This document shows positions 1 to 7,753 of a stretch of 64,000 bases of DNA, in pieces. Positions within the stretch are counted from its first letter, which is position 1. Every line of letters begins with the position of its first letter. Both the position numbers and the translations under genes were made by a program. The notes beneath the pieces were generated by a model. It worked only from the letters and a program-made list of their open reading frames with translations, ran no database searches and was not told the origin of the DNA. Source of the DNA: Paenibacillus lentus (GTDB taxonomy: Bacteria; Bacillota; Bacilli; Paenibacillales; Paenibacillaceae). The stretch lies in the NCBI RefSeq assembly GCF_003931855.1, contig NZ_CP034248.1, positions 2,542,001 to 2,606,000 on the forward strand. Direction: 5' to 3'.

Positions 1-1263
1 GGCGAAGTTAAAGAGCTGGCTGAGCATGCCATCGGCAATATTCGCAGTATCGGCTTTGCTCTTACTTCCTGCACCGTTCCAGCAAAGGGTTCACCTACAT
101 TCCATCTTGAAGAGCATGAAATGGAGTATGGTGTCGGCATTCATGGCGAGCCGGGCATTCGTAGAGAGGCAGTACGATCAGCGGATGAACTAGCCCAGCG
201 GATGGTGGAGGCCTTACTCAACAACCTGCATATGGACGATGGCGATGAACAAGAAGTGGCCGTACTGATCAATGGATTTGGCGGCACACCACTACAGGAG
301 CTATATTTGCTGAATCATTCCGTGACGCGTGAATTAGCGGCGAAGAACAAACGAATCTACAAAGCTTTCGTTGGCAACTACATGACCAGTATTGATATGG
401 CTGGAGCATCGGTAACAATCATGAAGCTTGACCCTACGTTGAAAAAATGGTTGGCAGAGCCTTGCCATACACCTGCGTTGGTTGTTCAGGAGCCATTCGA
501 GCCTGTAGTCTTCACGGAGGTTGTCCACAATTCACAGAATGAGAAGGCGGATCAAGCTGTATCCTACAAGAATGAGACAGATCCAGAGAGCGCCATTGTA
601 GAGCATAACCAGCTCTCCTTACAAAATATCGTCTATCTGATCGATCAAATGAGCGAGGTTATCATTGACCACGAAGTGCCCTTCTGCGAATTGGATGCTC
701 ATGCAGGGGACGGAGATTTTGGCATGAGCATTGCCAAGGGATTTAAGCAATTGAAGGCAGAGTGGCAGGATATTCTATCGCAGCATACAGCGGATATTGG
801 CAGCTTCCTGGACGCGTGTTCGTTAATTATTATGGAGCATTGCGGCGGGGCGTCGGGGCCGATTTGGGGCTCTGCCTTCCGGGCGGCCAGTAAATATGCA
901 GGAACTAGACAAGCGCTCTCTGTGGATGAGATTGCGGACATGATGGCCGCCGTGGTTCAAGGGATTCAGGAAACCGGGGAAAGAACATTCGGCAGAGGGG
1001 CGGTCGTCGGCGACAAAACCTTAATCGATGCACTTGTGCCTTATGCAGAGTCCTGGAAACAAAGCGCAGGGAGCGGGGAAGATATCAAAGCAGCATCGAA
1101 TAAGGCTGCACAGGCTGCTGTCGATGGGGCGAAACAAACCGAGACCATCGTTGCCCGTATGGGTCGAGCAGGAACGGTGGGCGAGCGTAGTATTGGCTAT
1201 CCGGATGCCGGAGCCCATGCCTTGGGCGTCATATTTACCGAGCTGGCCAAAGCATTAAACTAG
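1..1263 (+). CDS. Dihydroxyacetone kinase, fused DhaK (C-terminal part) and DhaL, 5' end outside window
   Basis: ATP-dependent phosphorylation of dihydroxyacetone in the cytoplasm. The frame is open from base 1, so the gene starts upstream of the window and 420 residues are visible. The end of the DhaK domain shows the GVGIHGEPGIRR motif (residues about 43-54), whose His in this family binds the substrate covalently as a hemiaminal. The DhaK end HTPALVV is followed by a linker, then the DhaL ATP-binding domain with the Asp-rich Mg-ATP motif HAGDGDFGMS (about residues 232-241) and the CGGASGPIWG helix-capping loop. A single-chain K-L fusion indicates an ATP-dependent rather than PTS-dependent kinase. 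It is followed by a rho-independent terminator. The Met at 121 is internal and not the start. Confidence 0.93.
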   Translation, partial: GEVKELAEHAIGNIRSIGFALTSCTVPAKGSPTFHLEEHEMEYGVGIHGEPGIRREAVRSADELAQRMVEALLNNLHMDDGDEQEVAVLINGFGGTPLQELYLLNHSVTRELAAKNKRIYKAFVGNYMTSIDMAGASVTIMKLDPTLKKWLAEPCHTPALVVQEPFEPVVFTEVVHNSQNEKADQAVSYKNETDPESAIVEHNQLSLQNIVYLIDQMSEVIIDHEVPFCELDAHAGDGDFGMSIAKGFKQLKAEWQDILSQHTADIGSFLDACSLIIMEHCGGASGPIWGSAFRAASKYAGTRQALSVDEIADMMAAVVQGIQETGERTFGRGAVVGDKTLIDALVPYAESWKQSAGSGEDIKAASNKAAQAAVDGAKQTETIVARMGRAGTVGERSIGYPDAGAHALGVIFTELAKALN

Positions 1264-1304
1264 AAAGATTCAGAAATAAATGAGGTAACTAAGAAGGCGA
1301 CGTA

Positions 1305-1390
1305 TTGTCGCGGGTGTTGGCGCCGATTTGAGGCTCTGCCTTTCGGTTCCGGGCAGCCAGTAAAGATGCAGCAGCTTTAGATACACGCTT
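1305..1390 (+). repeat. Degenerate duplicate of an internal dhaL segment
   Basis: The stretch contains gccgatttg-aggctctgcctt, then ccgggc-gccagtaaa-atgca, closely matching about 855-900 inside the DhaL coding region. It has several substitutions and a small insertion (tcggtt). It is not part of an intact gene and looks like the relic of a second DhaL copy or of a local duplication. Confidence 0.55.
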
Positions 1391-1395
1391 AAGCG

Positions 1396-1424
1396 CAGCT
1401 CCGGGGAACCGGAGCTGTTTGTTT
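1396..1424 (+). terminator. Rho-independent terminator of the dihydroxyacetone kinase gene
   Basis: A perfect 9-bp stem cagctccgg / ccggagctg closes a GGAA tetraloop and is followed by tttgttt. Confidence 0.85.
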
Positions 1425-1508
1425 ATAGAGGCAGCTAAAGTTATTTCGGCAATATCTGCTTAGCGGCATCCAGCAATAGTTTCTCTACCCTATCCTAAAT
1501 GCTATCTA

Positions 1509-1835
1509 TCAGTAATTTCTGTCTAGGTGTAGGATTTCTTCTGCATCATCCATTTGAATGATAAGTAATTCAAACTCCATTCCGTGGCGGGCATAAATTT
1601 GCGGGAGCAAGATGCCAAGGCTGTTCTTCTCTTCTCCCTGGCTCACCAAATCCTCCAACAATACCGATACTCCCCGGTCATCACCGTAATCCTCTGCTTC
1701 GAGAGGCTCCAGGGGAGCAGGCAGAGATATGTATAATGTCTTTGACCAATCAAGCTCGCCGGGCTCCGTCTTAATTACAAGCTGCAGGGGTCTAAAGGCC
1801 TCGTCATAGAAATCGCAATACGCTCTAATTCGCAA
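1509..1835 (-). CDS. Hypothetical acidic protein downstream of the ImmA-like gene
   Basis: A 108-residue acidic protein that I do not recognise. The start is a TTG at 1835 preceded by aaaggagtga, a strong ribosome site at the right spacing. The gene begins 6 bases after the stop of the ImmA/IrrE-like peptidase gene on the same strand, so the two are almost certainly co-transcribed and translationally coupled. No signal peptide, membrane segment or nucleic-acid-binding motif is visible. Position suggests a role with the XRE/ImmA switch, but nothing in the sequence shows which. Confidence 0.7.
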   Translation of the reverse strand: MRIRAYCDFYDEAFRPLQLVIKTEPGELDWSKTLYISLPAPLEPLEAEDYGDDRGVSVLLEDLVSQGEEKNSLGILLPQIYARHGMEFELLIIQMDDAEEILHLDRNY

Positions 1836-1841
1836 TTTGCT

Positions 1842-2435
1842 TCACTCCTTTTTCGATAGCTGCTCCTCCAACTGGGATAGTATTCGCTGGGTTTCCGTAG
1901 ACCATCTTACTTCAGGCTCCGGCTGTTTTCTTTCGGCCTCCTGAGCAGCTGCGATCAGGCTGCCCTGCAGGACGCGGCGCTGAATTTGATCGAGCCGTTG
2001 TTCAGCGAGGTCGAGCGGAATATGGAATGCATCGGCAAGATAAGGGATCGCTTCGCTTCGATGATCTGGAATCGGCAATTTTTCAAACATATAGAAAGGG
2101 ACGGCTGCATACAGCACAAAATGATCCGCCTCGGTCTCCTGGGCGTGTTTGAATAGGCTAGGCATATAGCGTTGATCTCCCGAGTGCCTGAGAACATGGC
2201 ATAATTCATGAAAAAAAATAACCCTGGCCTTCGCGTCGTCCATATGCTTGTTTAGAAATATAACGCGTTCTTCGTTATCGGAAAAGGAAGGACAGGCGGC
2301 ATATACGAGTTCTATGTCAAAAGCCTCAGCAATCCGCTCAATGTCATGCTGTTTGGCATCTAGCAGGCCGCTGCTTCGATATTTAGAGTTGATCCACTGC
2401 TCTAGATGGGTCTCTTGATAATAGGAAAACAACAT
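1842..2435 (-). CDS. ImmA/IrrE-family metallopeptidase
   Basis: The 197-residue protein carries the zinc-peptidase signature FFHELCHVLRH (HExxH near residue 75), followed by QETEADHFVLYAA with the third-ligand Glu, the order seen in the ImmA/IrrE (COG2856) family. Such peptidases cleave or antagonise partner XRE repressors in ICEBs1 and phage-like elements. An XRE repressor gene lies just upstream on the same strand, so it is the probable substrate (inference). The start is chosen at the ATG at 2435, because agaggtg ends about 7 bases before it; an in-frame GTG at 2444 lies within that ribosome site. A terminator-like hairpin lies between the repressor gene and this one. Confidence 0.88.
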   Translation of the reverse strand: MLFSYYQETHLEQWINSKYRSSGLLDAKQHDIERIAEAFDIELVYAACPSFSDNEERVIFLNKHMDDAKARVIFFHELCHVLRHSGDQRYMPSLFKHAQETEADHFVLYAAVPFYMFEKLPIPDHRSEAIPYLADAFHIPLDLAEQRLDQIQRRVLQGSLIAAAQEAERKQPEPEVRWSTETQRILSQLEEQLSKKE

Positions 2436-2479
2436 GGATATCACCTCTTGCGGGAATGTATGTTCGGTTTCAGGGTGTA

Positions 2480-2504
2480 AATAAAGGTCCTAAAGGAAGG
2501 ACCT
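2480..2504 (-). terminator. Terminator-like hairpin between XRE gene and ImmA gene
   Basis: Read on the minus strand, aggtcct / aggacct form a 7-bp stem with a 6-base loop followed by ttattt. It would attenuate transcription from the repressor gene into the peptidase gene. Confidence 0.6.
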
Positions 2505-2546
2505 GAATTTGATCATAAAAAATGGAATATGCTGCCTACATTATAT

Positions 2547-2900
2547 TCATTTATCGGATTGATTGTCTAGTAGCTTCTTCTTTTGTTCCCGATAAGCCTT
2601 CAAAGCGGCTTCCATCATCGCGATTTCATCAGGGGTGTACGATTCTGGCCCGCCGTAAAATGACATGCTTGCTTGCATTTCCTCTGTTGGTGAAGGGTCG
2701 GAAGTACGTCCCAGCAAATAATCGCCGTTCGTATCCAGCGCGTCAACGATCCTACGTAGGGATTCGGGATCCGGCTTTCGGTCGTTCGTCTCATATCTCG
2801 ACAACTGAACCGTCGTTAAGTCGGCTCTTGATGCGAGGTCTTTTTGGGTTAAGTTTTTCAGTTCTCGAAGATGCTTGATCCGATCGCCCAGTGTATGCAT
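2547..2900 (-). CDS. XRE-family (Cro/CI-type) helix-turn-helix repressor
   Basis: The 117-residue DNA-binding protein has a canonical N-terminal HTH_3 domain (residues about 4-60): LGDRIKHLRELKNLTQKD, then ADLTTVQLSRYE as recognition helix, and PDPESLRRIVDALDTNGDYLLG. The C-terminal half is short and charged and would serve for dimerisation. The start is taken at the ATG at 2900, after gagggagtg. It is divergent from the ArpU-like gene. The roughly 290-bp gap between them holds four 17-bp inverted repeats that are the obvious operator candidates. Together with the ImmA-like gene it forms a derepression switch of the kind used by prophages and ICEBs1; control of the downstream VgrG-Rhs operon is inferred from position. 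Confidence 0.9.
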   Translation of the reverse strand: MHTLGDRIKHLRELKNLTQKDLASRADLTTVQLSRYETNDRKPDPESLRRIVDALDTNGDYLLGRTSDPSPTEEMQASMSFYGGPESYTPDEIAMMEAALKAYREQKKKLLDNQSDK

Positions 2901-2956
2901 AGACACTCCCTCTTCTTGAATGTGATATTAAAAACTATTGTATGAAAAAATGCAAC

Positions 2957-2973
2957 ATTACCATACCGGTATA
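2957..2973. promoter_or_regulatory. Operator-like inverted repeat O1
   Basis: ATTACC-atacc-GGTATA, the weakest of the four ATTRCC-N5-GGYAAT elements, lies closest to the XRE gene. It is placed to control the leftward repressor promoter. Confidence 0.65.
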
Positions 2974-3003
2974 GATGTGAATAAGAAAATAAAGTGTAAG
3001 ATG

Positions 3004-3032
3004 TTGACATTGCCGTTTTGGTAATATATAAT
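3004..3032 (+). promoter_or_regulatory. Consensus sigma-A promoter toward the ArpU-like gene
   Basis: A perfect TTGACA (3004-3009) and a perfect TATAAT (3027-3032) are separated by exactly 17 bases. Operator O2 fills the spacer, so a bound repressor would exclude RNA polymerase. Such a strong promoter needs tight repression. Confidence 0.85.
3009..3025. promoter_or_regulatory. Operator-like inverted repeat O2 (inside promoter spacer)
   Basis: ATTGCC-gtttt-GGTAAT fits the shared ATTRCC-N5-GGYAAT pattern. It overlaps the last base of the -35 box and ends just before the -10 box. Confidence 0.8.
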
Positions 3033-3040
3033 GCAAGTAC

Positions 3041-3057
3041 ATTACCGTATTGGCAAT
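3041..3057. promoter_or_regulatory. Operator-like inverted repeat O3
   Basis: ATTACC-gtatt-GGCAAT lies about 9 bases after the -10 box, at the expected transcription start. Its centre is 32 bp (three helical turns) from O2, which favours cooperative binding. Confidence 0.8.
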
Positions 3058-3135
3058 GACAGCAGGAGTTACTTAGTTTACAAATTCTATTTTACACGGT
3101 TCAGGCTGGTAAATCAACAAATATCATCAGAAAAC

Positions 3136-3152
3136 ATTGCCGTACTGGTAAT
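3136..3152. promoter_or_regulatory. Operator-like inverted repeat O4
   Basis: ATTGCC-gtact-GGTAAT lies in the 5' leader of the ArpU-like gene, about 95 bp from O3. It could act as a roadblock or a looping site. Confidence 0.75.
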
Positions 3153-3190
3153 TTGAACGACATTAAATGATCTTCATGGAGGGATTGGCA

Positions 3191-3688
3191 ATGGGAAAAA
3201 GACATATCAATTCATTTGCCGTTTTTCATAGTTTACCGGTGGATGAAGCGGCAACCCGAGCGGCGGTTATTCAGCTTCTCGAAGAAGTGAGGCAATATCG
3301 GCAAATCGGCTATATCCGCCAACTGGCGAATATAACGCATAACTATGCTCCAAGATACCATGGGGCAACCCATGGTGTTCATAAGCCGACCGAGCAGGCT
3401 GCGATTCGCAATATTGACAAAGAAGCAGAACTGCAGAGGAAATCGGAGTTGCTGGATCAGGCCATGAACGGACTGTCCAGTACGCAGCGGGAAGTCATTG
3501 AACGCAGTTATTTAGATGATGAACGCGAGTATGATTTCATCAGCTGTGGAGAAATGGGGATTAGCGACCGAACGTATCGGCGGATCAAGGCGAGCGCTCT
3601 CAAGCTGCTGGCGATCGCGATGAAACTTGAAGCGTTTGTGGAACCCGAGGATTGTAGAACAACCGGAGCTATGCATGGGGTCGGCTAA
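3191..3688 (+). CDS. ArpU-like phage transcriptional regulator (sigma-70 region 4 type)
   Basis: The 165-residue protein has a C-terminal sigma-70 region-4-like helix-turn-helix: MNGLSSTQREVIERSYLDD, then EMGISDRTYRRIKASALKLL. This layout is seen in ArpU/RinA-type late regulators of Gram-positive phages. The start is the ATG at 3191 because ggaggg ends 7 bases before it; the upstream in-frame ATG at 3167 has no ribosome site. It is transcribed from the operator-controlled promoter, and its stop codon lies inside a terminator. It is the likely activator of the following VgrG-Rhs operon, by analogy with phage late control (inference). Confidence 0.8.
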   Translation: MGKRHINSFAVFHSLPVDEAATRAAVIQLLEEVRQYRQIGYIRQLANITHNYAPRYHGATHGVHKPTEQAAIRNIDKEAELQRKSELLDQAMNGLSSTQREVIERSYLDDEREYDFISCGEMGISDRTYRRIKASALKLLAIAMKLEAFVEPEDCRTTGAMHGVG

Positions 3689-3703
3689 AAGCCGGCTTTT
3701 TTT
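3680..3703 (+). terminator. Terminator overlapping the ArpU-like stop codon
   Basis: The stem gtcggct / agccggc (one G-T wobble) has a very short loop and is followed by seven T residues. The stop codon of the regulator lies within it. It separates the regulator from the VgrG-Rhs operon. Confidence 0.75.
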
Positions 3704-3818
3704 GTGAAATTAAATAGAAAATTACCCCAAATTAAAGATTTTTATGTAAAAGAAAAGAAGCTAAATCCGATAAATATATAAAATGGTAATTAACATTTGC
3801 ATATAAGAGAGGTGTAGC

Positions 3819-4550
3819 ATGGCTAATTTTATGGATGAACAATTCCTGCGAGTTATACAAGAGCAGGAACGGAAAGAAAGGGAAGAGGCCAAGGAAGAGC
3901 AATTATCCATTCCCAAGGTAACAGCCGCTGTATTGTCGGGCTTGCTTAAGCTGGGTTCGGAAGAAATAACATTCTCCGAGACGGAGGTAATCCCTGGGCA
4001 AGTGAGCTTGCGCATGCCGGAGTCATTTGTCGAAATGCCGGAACAGTTTGCCGCGATGAAATATCCTTCAGATCGGCGCCCCAAGCTTATTTATACCGAT
4101 GAGAGCCTGTCCATCAATATTAACGTAAACCCGACGGACAATCGGATGTATGACGATGAGATGGAGAAATTTCAATCGGAAATGCTGGCGATGCTCAAGC
4201 GCATGCAGCCGAATGCCCGCTGGTTATCGGACGGGGTATTTACGCTTGGACAGGCAGGGCGGGTTGAAGTTGAGCAAGCAGCATCGGAGCAGGAAGGACA
4301 ATTACACCAGAAGGAGGCGGTTCAAGCCAGTGCTACCGACGGGAAGCGGGTTGGATACTATGAGTTTCTATCTCCCGCGATGGACGGCAACATTTACAAC
4401 CTGACTTTTTTCATGGAATGGGAAGAGAAGGGGCTGTTCTTCAGTGTCAATTGTATGGAGAAGCAAATGAAGCTTTGGCGTCCGATTGCCCACGGCATTA
4501 TGGCTTCACTGCGCATAATCGGATCAAGCCCAAATGAAGGGGAGGGATAA
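3819..4550 (+). CDS. DcrB/DUF1795-like protein, candidate EagR-type chaperone of the Rhs effector
   Basis: A 243-residue cytoplasmic protein with a charged N-terminal helix and a mixed alpha/beta body (about 45-240). Features such as PGQVSLRMPESFVEMPE and SLSININVNPTDNRM resemble the DcrB/DUF1795 fold. In Gram-negative T6SS loci, DUF1795 EagR proteins shield hydrophobic segments of Rhs effectors before loading. Here it is the first gene of an operon with VgrG, PAAR-like and Rhs genes, and the Rhs protein contains a glycine-rich hydrophobic stretch it could bind. The fold call is from pattern recall and the chaperone role is inferred from context. Start: ATG after agagaggtg. It ends 3 bases before the next gene. 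Confidence 0.65.
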   Translation: MANFMDEQFLRVIQEQERKEREEAKEEQLSIPKVTAAVLSGLLKLGSEEITFSETEVIPGQVSLRMPESFVEMPEQFAAMKYPSDRRPKLIYTDESLSININVNPTDNRMYDDEMEKFQSEMLAMLKRMQPNARWLSDGVFTLGQAGRVEVEQAASEQEGQLHQKEAVQASATDGKRVGYYEFLSPAMDGNIYNLTFFMEWEEKGLFFSVNCMEKQMKLWRPIAHGIMASLRIIGSSPNEGEG

Positions 4551-4553
4551 TGG

Positions 4554-6059
4554 ATGGAAACAACAGGGAGTTCATATGTGCGCATTGCGCCTTTTGAATT
4601 GGAGCGATTGCAGGAGTTGACGGTAACTAAGCAAATGAACGAGCATGTCCGGCTAAGGTTTACGGGCATTGTTCCCGAGAGCCGCAAAGATAGTTATGTG
4701 CAAATGGCCGACGCCCAGACTTCTATTGTAGTGACAGAGACAAATGAGCAGGGAGAGCAGGGTACCTTGTTTCACGGCATGGTGCTGGATGTGGAAGTAC
4801 ATATGACTCAAGGGGTGTATGCTATTGCGGTTGAGGCCGTATCGCATACGTATCGCTGGGATTTACAGCCGAAGGAGCGGTCTTTTCAGGATGTCGGAAT
4901 GTCCTACAAAGCGTTAATGAATCAAATTGTATCGTCTTATTCGGGCGCGAATTTGCTTGATTACGCATCGAACGGCTCAACGCTGCCGAGTATGATCCTC
5001 CAGTATCAGGAGACCGACTGGCAATTGCTCAAGCGGCTTGCTTCGCATTTCTATACAGGTATCGTTCCAGCGGCATTGGATGAGCGGATGCTGTGCTATG
5101 TCGGCCTCCCTGAGCCCGGGAATAAAGGAAAGCTGGAGGTCCATAATTTCCGTGTTCATAAGCGCATGGATTTATATCAGCAGGCAGTCCGTAACCGGGT
5201 TCCGAATGTGTCCCAGCATGATTTCGTTTTCTATGAGGTGGAAGCGCCACAGGTGCTCGACATCGGTCATGAGGTGGAGTTTAACGGCCAGAATCTGGTC
5301 GTCAGCAAGGTGCGTCTGGAGCTGGATAAGGGGCTGCTCAAGCGTCGCTACACCCTGGCTCGTAAGGGCGGGCTGGTCAGGCCTAAGCAATACAACAAGG
5401 ATATTGTGGGCGCTTCTGTTCAGGGGAAGGTCATTGCTGTAAAGAAGGACTTGATTAAGGCCCATTTGAACATGGATTCGGCCCAGGATGAAGGCAAAGC
5501 CTGCTGGTTCCCCTACTCTACGATTTATGCATCTGCCGATAATGCGGGCTGGTATTTCATGCCTGAGCAAGGAGATGATATTCGCATTTATTTTCCTACC
5601 CATGAGGAGAAGGACGCCTTTGCAACCAGCTCGGTAGCGAAGCCGGGGGATTCCACGGGAAATGGAGGAGGCGGAGGTGCTGGGAGCGCAAGCGGCGGGA
5701 GGGGCGCCGGAGGAGTAGCAGCAGGAGCAGGTGGGGGTGCAGGTCCTGGTGGAGACAGTGATCCGATGCAGGATCCCGAGATCAAAACACTCAAGACCAA
5801 GAACGGGAAGATGATCGTGCTGGCTCCGGATTACATCATGATTACGGGAGACGGGGTCTCCATCGTTCTGGAGGATGAGAACGGCATTACGCTGACGAGT
5901 AGTAAAGACATTAAGGTCAATGCGACCGAGAACATTATTCTGCAGTCCAAAAATATTACGATTGCGGCCAGCGAGAAGGTGGAAATGAGCTGTAAGGACA
6001 GCTCTCTGCTCATTGAGGACGATGTAGTGCTCAAAGGAAATCAGGTTCGCAACAACTAG
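4554..6059 (+). CDS. VgrG-like spike protein (gp27/gp5-like)
   Basis: The 501-residue protein has the VgrG/phage late-control-D architecture. A gp27-like base comes first (about 1-270, with VSHTYRWDLQPKERSFQDVG and LQYQETDWQLLKRLASH). A gp5 OB-fold follows (about 280-360, ACWFPYSTIYASADNAGWYF). Then comes a Gly/Ala-rich linker (about 365-405) and a short beta-helix needle (about 420-500, repeating VNATENIILQSKNITIAAS). In contractile systems VgrG trimers form the puncturing spike that carries effectors. The N-terminal region of the downstream Rhs protein is a paralogue of this protein. No tube, sheath or baseplate gene accompanies it. The linker is unusually Gly-rich. Confidence 0.85.
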   Translation: METTGSSYVRIAPFELERLQELTVTKQMNEHVRLRFTGIVPESRKDSYVQMADAQTSIVVTETNEQGEQGTLFHGMVLDVEVHMTQGVYAIAVEAVSHTYRWDLQPKERSFQDVGMSYKALMNQIVSSYSGANLLDYASNGSTLPSMILQYQETDWQLLKRLASHFYTGIVPAALDERMLCYVGLPEPGNKGKLEVHNFRVHKRMDLYQQAVRNRVPNVSQHDFVFYEVEAPQVLDIGHEVEFNGQNLVVSKVRLELDKGLLKRRYTLARKGGLVRPKQYNKDIVGASVQGKVIAVKKDLIKAHLNMDSAQDEGKACWFPYSTIYASADNAGWYFMPEQGDDIRIYFPTHEEKDAFATSSVAKPGDSTGNGGGGGAGSASGGRGAGGVAAGAGGGAGPGGDSDPMQDPEIKTLKTKNGKMIVLAPDYIMITGDGVSIVLEDENGITLTSSKDIKVNATENIILQSKNITIAASEKVEMSCKDSSLLIEDDVVLKGNQVRNN

Positions 6060-6067
6060 AAAGGAGA

Positions 6068-7195
6068 ATGCGTGTGACGATCGATTCATTGGAACAGCAA
6101 ATCGCTCCGCTGCGCGAAGCGATGCTTCAAGCTGTCGATGCCTATTGGCCAAACAGGATGGACATGCACCGGGGGGAGCTGATTGAAGCGTTCCGTAAGC
6201 TTTGCATCCGTATCGGTCAGCAGCAGTCCAGCGGGCAAAAAGCGCCTATTGCCTATATTCATTTTTCCTTTTTGCGAACATGGCTGCTGCAGGATAGGGT
6301 GATATACAGCATTGAAGCCTATGATGACCGATGGTACGTCGACCGCAATGAATGCCTGGAGCTGCTGGAGCTGCCTTGGCTGTACCCGCTGCTGCAGAGC
6401 TTCAAGCAGGATTTGGGGCATGCATTGTTCAGGCAGGTTCCGGATACGGAAATCGATGCTATTGTGCTGCGGGAATTCACTGTGCTTCATCAATATATCA
6501 GGGAATGGATACGATCCCTCGTTCCGGAGCTCATTGCGCTGCCTGAGTTTCTCGCTATTGAGCGAGCGGATGTGCTGCGGATTCGAGCCGGGGAGTTCAA
6601 GGATTTCAGCGAACAGCTATGGATGGAGGATTGTACGGATCGACAGGCAGCGGAGCTCAAGAGCTGGTTGGAAGAGAAGCGTTCTTCCGACTGCATGAAC
6701 AGCGATCTTCGGGGCTTGGATTTAAGCGGCGGCCAGTATGAAGGGATCGATTTGCGCTACAGTCACTGCTCGGGCGGGGACTTCAGCGGTTCGAACTTTC
6801 AGGGAAGTATTTGCGTTGGTACCGATTTTAGCGGCAGCAAGCTCACTGGAGCGGACTTTAGTCAAAGCCTGCTGTATGACGCGAATTTCAGCGGCTGTGA
6901 TCTTAGCAGCGCGAAGCTGGCGGAGGCTGTGGGGGGAGCGCGATTTTTTCATGAGGGAATGGTGCTCGGTTTTTATGGAATAGATTTTTCCAATGCGAAC
7001 TTGCAGGGTGCGAACCTGTTATTCGCCGATTTGGCGGGGGCTGAATTTCAAGGGGCGAATCTCAGCGGAGCACTGATTTTAAAGCAGGATGCCCTCCAGT
7101 GGAACCTGAGTGAGGAGCAGCGCCGCAGCATTACTTGGATGGAGGAGGACGAGAGTGGAGTCCCGGTGCCAGTGCAGGTGCAGTTGCGGGAATAG
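6068..7195 (+). CDS. Pentapeptide-repeat protein of the VgrG-Rhs operon
   Basis: 375 residues. An alpha-helical N-terminal half (about 1-205) of unknown type is followed by about 20 A(D/N)LXX-type pentapeptide repeats (about 215-345), for example DFSGSNFQGS, ANFSGCDLSSAKL and ANLQGANLLFADLAGAEF. These fold as a right-handed quadrilateral beta-helix. Pentapeptide-repeat proteins often accompany T6SS VgrG and effectors as adaptors. It starts 8 bases after the VgrG stop, at an ATG close behind aaaggagaatgcg. Its place between VgrG and the PAAR-like gene suggests a loading or adaptor role, which is inference. Confidence 0.75.
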   Translation: MRVTIDSLEQQIAPLREAMLQAVDAYWPNRMDMHRGELIEAFRKLCIRIGQQQSSGQKAPIAYIHFSFLRTWLLQDRVIYSIEAYDDRWYVDRNECLELLELPWLYPLLQSFKQDLGHALFRQVPDTEIDAIVLREFTVLHQYIREWIRSLVPELIALPEFLAIERADVLRIRAGEFKDFSEQLWMEDCTDRQAAELKSWLEEKRSSDCMNSDLRGLDLSGGQYEGIDLRYSHCSGGDFSGSNFQGSICVGTDFSGSKLTGADFSQSLLYDANFSGCDLSSAKLAEAVGGARFFHEGMVLGFYGIDFSNANLQGANLLFADLAGAEFQGANLSGALILKQDALQWNLSEEQRRSITWMEEDESGVPVPVQVQLRE

Positions 7196-7214
7196 AAAAA
7201 GGGGGGGATGGCTC

Positions 7215-7703
7215 GTGCATTATTTTATTTTGCAGCAGGATGAGCGGACGAAGACTTCGCTGTTGCTCCAGGAGCCGCGTCATGACGGCAGCCGGGATCA
7301 TTACATGATGTATGTGCGGGAGGAGCAGAAGGCGGAATATATCGATTTCATCGAGCATCCGAGAAGGCTGGTCTCCAACCGGATGAAGCAGCTCCTTGAG
7401 CTGTATGATGCTGATTTGCGCTGGACTTCGGTCGTTCTGACTGCGAAGGAAGCGAAGCGGCAGGAGCTGTATTGGTTATTCGAGCCGCCGGAGCTTGAAG
7501 TGCTCTCGGAACGAACCGAACGGGACCGGCTGGGCACAGTGAAGCGGGTTGTGCTGGATGGGAATAAGCTTAAGCATGAACGGTTGTTTTGCGCGGGTGA
7601 TCGCTGCATCGTTCATTTGGACGTTGCGGAAAGCCTGCTGCGCAGGGCTTATACGGGACTGCGGCTTACCCCGGTGGAAGTGGATGACAGATTTCAGGAG
7701 TGA
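7215..7703 (+). CDS. Small conserved protein of the VgrG-Rhs operon, possibly Imm11/DUF1629-like
   Basis: A 162-residue protein beginning at a GTG (VHYFILQQDER...), with a G-run ribosome site directly upstream (7200-7207). The longer open frame beginning at 7110 overlaps the pentapeptide gene and is not needed. The opening HYFILQQDER and the later LYWLFEPPELEVL recall DUF1629/Imm11-type proteins, which are common beside PAAR/VgrG-linked polymorphic toxins. That assignment is weak. No membrane segment or catalytic motif is evident. Tight packing in the operon supports a role in effector assembly. Confidence 0.55.
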   Translation: MHYFILQQDERTKTSLLLQEPRHDGSRDHYMMYVREEQKAEYIDFIEHPRRLVSNRMKQLLELYDADLRWTSVVLTAKEAKRQELYWLFEPPELEVLSERTERDRLGTVKRVVLDGNKLKHERLFCAGDRCIVHLDVAESLLRRAYTGLRLTPVEVDDRFQE

Positions 7704-7753
7704 AGGTATGATCGTTGTTTTTTAATAGAAGGCATGGGATTAAAGGAGGTTAG

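Noticed and set aside
121..123. ATG at 121 as the start of the dihydroxyacetone kinase gene
   Set aside because: The same frame is open back to base 1 and encodes recognisable DhaK sequence, so the true start lies outside the window.
5172..6152. Long antisense open frame across the VgrG gene
   Set aside because: It is opposite a clear VgrG-like gene; composition is a shadow of its codon bias. Same for 11180-12196 opposite the Rhs core and 45834-46696 opposite oleate hydratase.
7110..7214. Longer N-terminus for the 162-residue operon protein
   Set aside because: It would overlap the pentapeptide gene by 86 bases in another frame; a GTG with a G-rich ribosome site at 7215 is better.
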